64,000 nt of DNA from Demequina sp. NBRC 110054 (GTDB taxonomy: Bacteria > Actinomycetota > Actinomycetes > Actinomycetales > Demequinaceae), in NCBI RefSeq assembly GCF_002090115.1, contig NZ_BBRK01000004.1:1240001-1304000 (forward strand), given 5' to 3'. Numbering within the stretch: the stretch's first letter is position 1; each line of letters begins with the position of its first letter. The notes beneath the pieces were generated by a model. It had not been told where the DNA came from, searched no databases, and saw nothing but the letters and a program-made list of their open reading frames with translations. This document shows positions 42,226 to 51,800 of the stretch, piece by piece. Both the position numbers and the translations under genes were made by a program.

Positions 42226-43569
42226 ATGTCTCTCGACAAGCCGTACAAGGACATCCCCGGCACGATCATCTTCGACGCGGAGCAGGCTCGGAAGGGCTTC
42301 CACCTCAACCAGTTCTCGATGTCGCTCATGAAGCCGGAGAACCGCGAGCGCTACCTCGCCGACCGCGAGGCCTACCTCGACGAATGGCCGCTGACTCCCG
42401 CAGCCCGGCAGGCGGTCCTGGACCTGGACCTCAACGCGATGATGGCCGAGGGCGGAAACATCTACTTCCTCGCGAAGATCGGCGCGACCCACGGCCTCAG
42501 CTTCCAGCAGATGGCGGGCTCGATGACCGGCATGAGCGAGGCCGCGTACCGCGACATGATGGTCGGCGGCGGGCGCCGGCCCGAGGGCGCGCGCCTCAAG
42601 GACCTCGACGGTTGGACCCCGCCGTCGAATGAGAAGGCGACCGTGATGCGGGTCAACCCGCCCGCGCGCTACACGTCGGCTCTGTTCACGTCGCACGTGC
42701 CGGCGATCGGTGCCGCGATGGACCTTGGCAAGACCGAGGAGCCCTACTGGAAGAAGGTGTTCGCGGGCTACGAGTGGACTCACAAGTGGGTCGAGGAGAA
42801 CACCCCTGACGTGATCATCCTGGTCTACAACGACCACGCCACGGCCTTCGACGCCACGATCGTCCCGACGTTCGTGCTCGGCACGGGCTCGCACTACCCG
42901 GTCGCCGACGAGGGCTACGGCCCGCGTCCCGTGCCCGACGTCTACGGTCACCCCGAGCTCGCCGCGCACATCGCGCAGTCGGTGATCCAGGACGACTTCG
43001 ACCTCACGCTCGTGAACGAGATGGTCGTCGACCACGGGCTGACCGTGCCGCTGTCACTCGTCTTCGGCGACGTCGAGGAGTGGCCGTGCAAGATCATCCC
43101 GCTGCCCGTCAACGTCGTGCAGTACCCGGTCCCCTCGGGACGACGCTGCTACGAGCTCGGCAAGGCGATCCGCCGCGCGCTCGACAAGTGGGACGGCGAG
43201 CCGCTCAACGTGCAGATCTGGGGCACCGGCGGCATGAGCCACCAGCTCCAGGGACCCCGCGCGGGTCTCATCAACGAGGAGTGGGACAACGCGTTCCTCG
43301 ACCACCTCATCGCCGACCCGCTGGGCCTCACCGAGTGGCCCCACATGGAGTACGTGGACGAGGCCGGATCCGAGGGGATCGAGCTCGTCGACTGGCTGAT
43401 CGCCCGCGGTGCGATGGATGATCAGTTCGAGGGAGGTGACCCGAGCGTCGACCACCGCTTCTATCACGTGCCCGCGTCGAACACCGCGGTCGGACACCTG
43501 GTGCTGAGCAACCCGGTCGGCCCGACGGCGTCCCCCGCGGCCGAGGTTCAGGAGGAAGTGCACGCATGA
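42226..43569 (+). CDS. ligAB: Protocatechuate 4,5-dioxygenase, alpha and beta subunits fused
   Basis: This 447-residue class III extradiol dioxygenase combines a LigA-like helical domain (residues about 1-125) with a LigB-like catalytic domain (about 145-435). Catalytic-domain landmarks are FTSHVPAIGAAMD (iron His about 157), YNDHATAFDA (second His about 204), NEMVVDHGLTVPLS (iron Glu and the conserved His) and WGTGGMSHQLQGPRAG. It cleaves protocatechuate to 4-carboxy-2-hydroxymuconate semialdehyde. In Sphingobium the two subunits are separate genes; fusion is also seen in gallate dioxygenase, so gallate activity cannot be excluded. Confidence 0.92.
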   Translation: MSLDKPYKDIPGTIIFDAEQARKGFHLNQFSMSLMKPENRERYLADREAYLDEWPLTPAARQAVLDLDLNAMMAEGGNIYFLAKIGATHGLSFQQMAGSMTGMSEAAYRDMMVGGGRRPEGARLKDLDGWTPPSNEKATVMRVNPPARYTSALFTSHVPAIGAAMDLGKTEEPYWKKVFAGYEWTHKWVEENTPDVIILVYNDHATAFDATIVPTFVLGTGSHYPVADEGYGPRPVPDVYGHPELAAHIAQSVIQDDFDLTLVNEMVVDHGLTVPLSLVFGDVEEWPCKIIPLPVNVVQYPVPSGRRCYELGKAIRRALDKWDGEPLNVQIWGTGGMSHQLQGPRAGLINEEWDNAFLDHLIADPLGLTEWPHMEYVDEAGSEGIELVDWLIARGAMDDQFEGGDPSVDHRFYHVPASNTAVGHLVLSNPVGPTASPAAEVQEEVHA

Positions 43570-44522
43570 CATCAGGCAAGACCCGCGTCGCGGTCGTCGG
43601 CGCCGCAGGCGCGTTCGGCATGAAGCACCTCGACGGGCTGATGAACATCCCCGAGGCGGCGGTGACCGTCGTGAGCGGCACCAGGCCGGAGCCGACGCAG
43701 GCGGTCGCGGACAAGTACGGCGTCCCGAACGTGGTCCTGTCCTACGAGGAGGTCCTCGAGCGCGACGATGTGGACGCCGTGATCCTCGCGACGCCCACCG
43801 GACTGCACGCGGCTCAGACCCAGGCGGCGCTCGCGGCCGGCAAGCACGTGCAGGTCGAGATCCCGCTCGCGGACTCGCTCGCCGACGCCGAGGCCACGCT
43901 CGCCGCGGCCGAGGCCTCGGATCGCGTCGCGATGGTCGGCCACACACGGCGCTTCAACCCGTCGCACCAGTGGGTCCACGACAAGGTCGCCGCCGGTGAG
44001 TTCGGGATCCAGCAGATGGACGTGCAGACGTACTTCTTCCGCCGGACGAACACGAACGCCAAGGGCGAGCCGCGCTCGTGGACGGACCACCTGCTGTGGC
44101 ACCACGCCGCGCACACGGTGGACCTGTTCGCGTACCAGGCCGGAAAGATCGTGCAGGCGAATGCCATCCAGGGGCCGATCCATCCCGACCTCGGCATCGC
44201 GATGGACATGTCGATCCAGCTGAAGGCGGAGTCGGGGGCGATCTGCACGCTGTCGCTGTCGTTCAACAACGACGGGCCCTTCGGCACGTTCTTCCGCTAC
44301 ATCGGGGACACGGGCACGTACATCGCGCGCTACGACGACCTGGTGAACGGCAAGGAGGAGCCGATCGACGTGTCGCACGTCGCGGTCAGCATGAACGGCA
44401 TCGAGCTCCAGGACCGCGAGTTCCTCGCCGCGATCCGCGAGGGTCGCGAGCCGAACTCCTCGCTGCGCCAGGTGATCGACTGCTACCGCGTGCTCGGCCA
44501 GCTGGAGGAGCAGCTGGCGTGA
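43566..44522 (+). CDS. ligC: 4-Carboxy-2-hydroxymuconate-6-semialdehyde dehydrogenase
   Basis: This 318-residue Gfo/Idh-type NADP enzyme oxidises the ring-cleavage semialdehyde (as its hemiacetal) to 2-pyrone-4,6-dicarboxylate. It has a Rossmann start (VAVVGAAGAFGMKHLDGL), VQVEIPLADS (EKP variant), GHTRRFNPSHQ, and the LigC-diagnostic blocks QQMDVQTYFFRR, GEPRSWTDHLLWHHAAH and VSMNGIELQDREF. These agree with Sphingobium LigC from memory. It overlaps ligAB by ATGA and is coupled to the next gene. Confidence 0.94.
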   Translation: MTSGKTRVAVVGAAGAFGMKHLDGLMNIPEAAVTVVSGTRPEPTQAVADKYGVPNVVLSYEEVLERDDVDAVILATPTGLHAAQTQAALAAGKHVQVEIPLADSLADAEATLAAAEASDRVAMVGHTRRFNPSHQWVHDKVAAGEFGIQQMDVQTYFFRRTNTNAKGEPRSWTDHLLWHHAAHTVDLFAYQAGKIVQANAIQGPIHPDLGIAMDMSIQLKAESGAICTLSLSFNNDGPFGTFFRYIGDTGTYIARYDDLVNGKEEPIDVSHVAVSMNGIELQDREFLAAIREGREPNSSLRQVIDCYRVLGQLEEQLA

Positions 44523-45607
44523 CGGTCGGGGGAGCAGCGGACGCGGCGGCTTCGGGGAGTCCGGTGGGTTCGGACGCGCCGGCCACGGACGATGCGGGGG
44601 CGGCGCCCGGTTTCAAGGAGACGGCGCCCGGGCTGACCCTGCCTCGGGTCGGGCTGGGGTGCATGTCGCTCAGCCATGCGTACGGCGTCGCGCCGCCGCC
44701 CGAGGAGGGCGAGATCATGCTGCGCGCCGCTCTCGACGCGGGCGTGACGTTCCTCGACACCGCGACCCTCTACGGCGGCGGGCGCAACGAGGAGCTCGTC
44801 GGCCGCGCCATCCAGGGCCGGCGCGACGAGGTCGTGCTCGCGAGCAAGTGCGGCATGGCGATGGTCGACGGCGTGCGGACCATCGACGGGCGGCCCGAGA
44901 CCCTGCACGTCCAGGTCGACGCATCCCTGACCCGCCTCGGCGTCGACCACATCGACCTCTACTACCTGCACCGCTGGGACAGGCAGGTGCCGGTCGCCGA
45001 GAGCGTCGGCGCGCTCGCCGAGGCCGTGGCTGCAGGCAAGATCGGCGCGATCGGGCTGTCCGAGGTGGGCGTCGCGCGCCTCAAGGAGGCGCTCGCGCAG
45101 GCGCCGATCGCCGCCGTCCAGAACGAGTACTCGCTGTGGAGCCGCAACCCTGAGCTCGGGATGCTCGAGGCGACCCGCGAGGCGGGCGTCGCCCTCGTCG
45201 CCTTCTCGCCGGTGGCCCGCGGCTTCCTCGCAGACGCGATCGCGGATCCCGACGCGCTCGCCCCCAAGGACATCCGCCGGCCCATGCCGCGCTTCCAGCC
45301 CGAGCACTGGCCGGCCAACGCGGCGCTGTTGCCGGCCTGGCGCACGCTCGCTGCCGAGGCCGGGTGCACGCCCGCGCAGCTCGCGCTCGCCTGGGTGCTC
45401 TCGCGCGGCCCGCACGTCACCGCGATCCCCGGCACCACGAGCATCGTCCATGTGCGGGAGAACCTCGAGGCCGAGCAGCTGGTCGTCGACCCGGCCCTGC
45501 TCGAGAGGGCCGGCGAGCTCATCGACACCGCGACGGTGTCGGGCCCGCGGTACCCCGCGCAGCAGTCCGCGGAGGTCGATGCGGAGGCCTTCGAGTCGGT
45601 CGCGTGA
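44519..45607 (+). CDS. Aldo/keto reductase
   Basis: This 362-residue NADPH-dependent oxidoreductase has an Ala-rich N-terminal extension of about 40 residues. The TIM barrel carries LGLGCMSLSHAYG-like GLGCMSLS, FLDTATLYGGGRNEELVG (catalytic Asp and Tyr), LASKCGM (Lys), YYLHRWDR (His) and the cofactor segment AIPGTTSIVHVRENL. It is the last gene of the operon, starting at a GTG overlapping ligC. Its role in the pathway is unclear; it may reduce an aldehyde intermediate or funnel a lignin-type aromatic. Confidence 0.9.
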   Translation: MTVGGAADAAASGSPVGSDAPATDDAGAAPGFKETAPGLTLPRVGLGCMSLSHAYGVAPPPEEGEIMLRAALDAGVTFLDTATLYGGGRNEELVGRAIQGRRDEVVLASKCGMAMVDGVRTIDGRPETLHVQVDASLTRLGVDHIDLYYLHRWDRQVPVAESVGALAEAVAAGKIGAIGLSEVGVARLKEALAQAPIAAVQNEYSLWSRNPELGMLEATREAGVALVAFSPVARGFLADAIADPDALAPKDIRRPMPRFQPEHWPANAALLPAWRTLAAEAGCTPAQLALAWVLSRGPHVTAIPGTTSIVHVRENLEAEQLVVDPALLERAGELIDTATVSGPRYPAQQSAEVDAEAFESVA

Positions 45608-45663
45608 GCCGCGCCGCCTGATCCCGCCGGTCCCGCCGCCTGACCCCTGTCGGCCCCACCGGC

Positions 45664-45677
45664 TGAGAGCGCTCACA
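45664..45677. promoter_or_regulatory. CebR/LacI-type operator-like site before the giant adhesin
   Basis: TGAGAGCGCTCACA matches the actinobacterial CebR/CelR consensus TGGGAGCGCTCCCA at 12 of 14 positions, including the whole central GAGCGCTC palindrome. It lies 170 bp before the adhesin start. Further down, a near-perfect 9-bp inverted repeat (about 45751-45775) offers a second candidate site. Confidence 0.5.
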
Positions 45678-45847
45678 TATACACCAGGCAAGATGAATTG
45701 TCTGGGACTTTCGTGCTGAACGCCCGGCGTGTCGCATCACGAACCTGCGTCGGATGTGGCGAATCTCACATCGGAGGGGTACCGTCCGAAGTGGGACGTG
45801 CACACAAAGACGTGTGAACGGAGTGCACTGCTGAGGGAGTGGTGATC

Positions 45848-48800
45848 ATGACCGCATGGGGTTTTCCGACCGTGTTCTCGTCTGGAGCTGAGGGGCCCCG
45901 GCGCGGCCTTCGAGGTCGCAAGCATGGCGCTTTGAAGCGGCGCCGACCAGGCGCCGCCGCGCTCACCGTCACTGCTTTGGTCGCGGCGATGGGCACCGTC
46001 GCGGTCGCGACGCCGGCCGTGGCGGCGGCTGTGGCGCTGGACCCAGTGACAGGCTTCGAGATCGACGGCAACACGGTGCTCAACAGCGGCAAGGGTGACT
46101 GGGATGCCTTCTACGGCGCGGGGACCACGCCTGGCGGTCTCCCCACCACCGGCATCTATGCGTCGTCGACCACGCCTTCGACTGGGGACGGAAGTGAACT
46201 CTGTCGGATCGATCCGGGGTTCGACAACACGGACGACATCGCCAAGCCTGGCTCAAGCCTCCACGACGGGCCCAACTGGCCGGTCGTCTACAGCAAGGTG
46301 AACGGCAAGACCGACCTGCGCAGCATGTCCATTGCCGCGGAGAAGGTCGACGTCGGCGGTGGCGAGATTGACGACATCATCTACGTGAGCTACGAGCGTT
46401 GCGACGCGCTCGACGACAACGAACTGAGCAGCGGTTCGATGATCTCGACGCTCTACATCGACAACGGCGACGGCGTGAAGCCGAGTGACAACGCCCCCAA
46501 CGCAGGCGCGGGAGACCTGCTGTTGGCGTTCTACTTCAACCCTTCGGATCAGAACGGTGCGACGGCCGAGGTCCTCGAGTACAACGGATCGGCGTGGATC
46601 AACCAGGGCAGCATCTCGACAGGTGCCGTCAGCATGTGGGCGGGGCAGACGTTCAGTGAGGCTGCGGTGAACCTCACCCAGGTCCGCAAGGACCTCGAGG
46701 GGAATGACTACGATCCCGGGGTCTGCGGCACCTACAGCGTCGGTGGCACGTCCGCGACGGTGCCGGGCTACAGCCTTAGCTCGACCATCAAGGACATCGT
46801 GTATGCGCCGCCGATCACGATCAGCGACTGTGGAACGCTCGACGTCACGAAGACGGCCAATGTCGATGACGACACGACCAGCTTCGATTACAAGATCAAG
46901 CGGCTCTCGGGAAAGAACGTCGTCGCGGGCGAGGACAGGGTCTACGGCGACCTCATGATCGACGAGACGGACACCTACCCGACGACAGGCACTTTGCCGT
47001 ACCTCGCGTCCGGAACGGACTACGTCGTCAAGGAACTGACGGAGAACCTCGACCCAGGCTGGTCCCTGGACTCGATCGTATGCACGTACAACAACATCTT
47101 CGCGCCAGGCCACCCCTTGGTCGAGGTGACGCTGTACCCGGTCGATGGTGAGTTGAAGGCGACGAGGTCTTCCGAAGGTTCGAAGACGGATGCGTCCTTC
47201 CTCGTGGCACCTGGGGCGAACGCATCCTGCGTCATCCACAACGTCTTCACCGGCGTGACCGTGAACAAGGTCGCCGACGGCGACGAGGACGCGGAGTTCG
47301 TCTTCAAGTACTCCGTCAACGGTGGCCAGTGGAAGTACAAGACCATCAAGGGCGGCGAGTCCTTCTCGATCTCGGTCGACGCCGGCGACAAGCTCGTCGT
47401 CAAGGAGAAGGAGCTGCCGACGGACGGCCTGTCGTGGACGCTCACCGACCTCTCGTGCACCGGACCGCAGGGCGGCTCGGTCGGCACGGTCGGTGACGAC
47501 GGCAGCATCACGATCGACAAGATCGCCACCGGCGCGACCGAGTGCACGTTCTGGAACGAGCAGGCGGGCAAGCTCATCGTCAAGAAGGCGACCGAGGGCG
47601 GCACCGGCACATTCACGTTCGGCGGCACGATCGCGCAGTACTACGAGGACCCGTCGATCACGACGACCGCAGACGACGGCACGCCCTCGGGAGGCTCGCT
47701 CAAGCACGAGGTGAAGGCCGCCGAGAGCGGCTTCTCGGTCACCGAGGAGCCCGCGGAGGGCTGGAGCGGCGACATCACCTGCACGAGCGACATGGGCGAA
47801 GGCGAGATCGATCCCGCCGACTTCGGCATCGCCGCGGGCGAGACCGTGACCTGCCTCGCGTACAACGTGAAGCTCGGCCGGGTCTCGCTCACCAAGACCG
47901 TGGAGGGCATCGACGATGACCTCGACTGGGAGTTCGGCTTCACCCTCTTGCCCGAGGCCACCGGTGGCGGCACGCAGACGGTCTCCGGCACGGGTGACAC
48001 CGTGGATGCGGGTCCGCTCACCTGGACCGACCTGGTGCCCGGCGAGACGTATGTGCTCACCGAGGTCGACGGCACCGATACGGACGTCGACGACTTCGAC
48101 GTCGCGTGGAAGTGCTACGACACCTCGGGCCAGGAGCCCGCGGAGCTGCAGGACGCCAACGGCGACGAGGCGGGCTTCGGCATCGAGGTCACGCCCGGCA
48201 TGGTCGTCGAGTGCGACGTGACGAACACGGCGAAGGCGTCGAGCGTCCAGGTCACGAAGACGGTCGAGGACATCGCCGACGGCCTCGAGTGGTCGTTCAC
48301 GTTCTCGATCACTCCGGGCGCGACAGGGGAGAACCCCCAGTACGCGACGGGCACGGGTCCGGGCACCGACGTGGTGTCGTGGGATGACCTGATCCCCGGT
48401 GAGACCTACACGATCGCCGAGGGGACCTACTCGGAGTACAAGCAGACCTTCGAATGCACGGGTCTCGAGAAGGAGCAGATCGTCGAGAGCGGCAACACGT
48501 ACATCACGTTCGTCGCCGGCTTCGACCAGGAGATCACGTGCGACGCGACCAACACCGCGAAGACCACGGACATCTCCGTGACCAAGACGGTCGAGGGCGT
48601 CGCCGACGACTACGTGTGGAGCTTCGACTTCACGCTCGATCCTCCGGGCGGCGAGGAAGGCACCAAGACGGCCACCAACGCCGTCGAGGACGGCGAGACC
48701 GTGTCGTGGACCGGCCTGCTGCCGGGCCAGGAGTACACGATCGTCGAGGAGGTGGACGGCGACTACGACCAGGAGTTCGCCTGCTACTACGTCGACGGCC

Positions 48801-51800
48801 AGGAGCCCGTGCTCGTCGAGGACATCAACCTCGACAAGGATGGCGTGCAGTTCGTGGCCGGCTTCGGCGAGACGATCGAGTGCGACGCGACCAACACCGC
48901 CAAGCCCTCGTCGCTCGAGGTGACGAAGAACGTCTTCGGCGTCGGCGACACCGAGGAGTGGGGCTTCGACTTCACCCTCACGCCCGACGGCGGAGCCGCC
49001 GTGACCAAGGAGGCGACCGGCACCGGCGCCCCCGAGTCCGACACGGTGGAGTTCGACCTGATCCCCGGCGAGACCTACACGATCGCCGAGGAGATCGACG
49101 GCCGCTTCGACCAGGAGTTCTCGTGCACCGGCATCCCGGCCGAAGACGTGATCGAGAGCGGTGACACGTGGGTCACCTTCGTCGCGGGCTTCGACCAGTC
49201 GATCGAGTGCACGGCGGACAACACCGCCAAGCAGACCGACGTGTCGGTCTACAAGAAGGTCGAGGGCGTCGCCGACGGCTTCGACTGGTCGTTCAACTTC
49301 GCCCTCTTCGAGGGCCCGAGCCTGATCGCGGGACCGACGTCGATCTCCGGCGCGGGCAGCACGACCGAGGGTCCGATCGACTGGGAGGACCTCAAGCCCG
49401 GCAACACCTACACGATCGTCGAAGAGGTGGCCGACGGCTACACGACCGACCTGGTCTGCATGTACGTGGGCTCCGATGACGAGTTCGTGGACTCCAACCC
49501 GCTCACGAACGCGGTCACCTTCGTGGCCGGCTACGACCAGGAGATCGAGTGCACCGCGACCAACACCGCCAAGACGACCACGGTCGAGCTGACCAAGCAG
49601 GTCGAGGGCGTCGCCGACGGCTTCCCGTGGTCGTTCGGCTTCATTCTCTCGCCCGCCACGGCTGACGGCGGCCTCCAGACCGCCGAGGGAACCGGCGCGA
49701 CGACGGATGAGCTGACGTGGACCGGGCTGATCCCGGGCCAGCAGTACATGATCTCCGAGGTCGCGAACGACGACTACGAGCAGACGCTCAAGTGCAATGT
49801 GGTCGACATCGACCAGCTCACCCCGCAGGACGCGAGGTCGCTCGTGCCGACGGGCCCGATGGTGACGTTCGTCGCCGGGCTCGACCAGACCATCGAGTGC
49901 ACCGCGGTGAACACCGCCAAGCCCTCGAAGGTCACGCTGACCAAGACCGTGTCCGGCGTGGATGACGACTTCGAGTGGTCGTTCACCTTCGGGCTCGACC
50001 CCGCGGCCAACCCCGCGGGCGACCAGACCGCGTCGGGCATGGGCAACACGTCCGCCGACCCGATCGTGTGGACCGACCTGATCCCGGGTGAGACCTACAC
50101 GATCAGCGAGGACGAGTTCGACGGCTACGACTCGCTCGTCAGCTGCGAGGGCGTGCTCGAGGAGGGCGACGACGATCCGCTGTCGGTAACCTTCGTGGCC
50201 GGCGTCAACGAGGAGATCGTCTGCAAGGCGGAGAACGCCGCCGACGCCTCCGAGCTCACGCTCACCAAGTCGGTCGACGGCGTCGCCGACGGCTTCGAGT
50301 GGGAGTTCGACTTCGAGCTCACGGTCCCGCCGTCGGAGGACGGCGTGGAGCGCACCATCTCGGGCTCGGGCAGCACGACGTCCGACCCGGTGACGTGGGA
50401 GGGCCTGATCCCGGGCACGACCTACACGGTCAGCGAGATCCCCGAGGACGGCTACACGACGGAGCTGACCTGCACGCTCGACGATGAGCCCGTGGTCGAT
50501 CAGGACCAGGTGCTCGACGGTTCGGTGACCTTCACCGCGGGCGTCGACCAGACCATCGTCTGCGAGGCCGTCAACACGGCGATTCCGTCCGAGGTGTCGC
50601 TCACGAAGACGGTCGAGGGTGTGGCTGACGGATTCGAGTGGGAGTTCGGCTTCTCGCTCTACTCCGAGGACTACAACAGCGGCTTCGAGACGATCTCCGG
50701 CTCGGGCAGCACGACCGAGGGTCCGATCGTGTGGACGGACCTCACGCCTGGCGAGACTTACACCGTGGTCGAGCTCGAGCAGGACGGCTACACGACGGAG
50801 CTGACCTGCATGGTCGGCGACGAGCCGGTGACCGATCTCGACGAGACCCTGGACCACATGGTCACCTTCGAGGCGGGCCTCGCCCAGGAGATCGTCTGCG
50901 AGGCGGTCAACACCGCGACGCCGACGGACCTCACGCTGACGAAGACGGTCGAGGGTGTGGCCGATGGCTTCGAGTGGTCGTTCGACTTCGCGATCGATCC
51001 TGACGACGAGGAGGTCGGCACTCAGACGATCGACGGCATGGGCAGCACCACGTCCGACCCGATCGAGTGGATGAACCTGGTTCCCGGCGCCGAGTACACG
51101 GTGTCGGAGGCCCCGGTCGACGGCTACACGACGGAGCTGACCTGCATGGTCGGCGACGAGCCGCTGACCGACCTCGACGAGACCCTGGACAACATGGTCA
51201 CCTTCGAGGCCGGCCTGGCCGAGGAGATCGTCTGCTCGGCGGTCAACACCGCGACTCCGACCGAGGTCACGCTGACCAAGTCGGTCGAGGGTGTGGCCGA
51301 CGGCTTCGCGTGGGAGTTCGAGTTCCTTCTCGTCGAGGACCCGATGGACACCGGCGTGCAGACCGCATCCGGCTCCGGCTCGGGTGAGGCGACGTCCGAC
51401 CCGATCGAGTGGGAGGGCCTCGTCCCCGGCGAGACCTACTCGATCCTCGAGCAGGAGGTCGAGGGCTACGCGTCGGACATCACCTGCATGGTGGGTGACG
51501 ACGAGGTGGTCGACCTCGACCAGGACGGCAACGTCTTCACGTTCGTCGCCGGGCTCGCTGAGGAGATCGTCTGCTCGGCGGTGAACACCGCGGTCCCGGC
51601 CGAGGTCTCCCTGACCAAGACGGTCGAGGGTGTGGCCGATGGCTTCGAGTGGTCGTTCGACTTCGCGATCGATCCGGACGACGAGGAGGTCGGCACTCAG
51701 ACGATCGACGGGATGGGTTCCACCACCTCCGACCCGATCACCTGGGAGAGCCTGGTTCCCGGCGCTGAGTACACGGTGTCGGAGACCCCGGTCGACGGCT

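Noticed and set aside
46253..50857. 1534-residue open frame antisense to the giant adhesin
   Set aside because: It is a mirror of the high-GC repeat array: Arg/Val/Leu/Gly-rich and repetitive in step with the sense repeats, with no domain or ribosome binding site.
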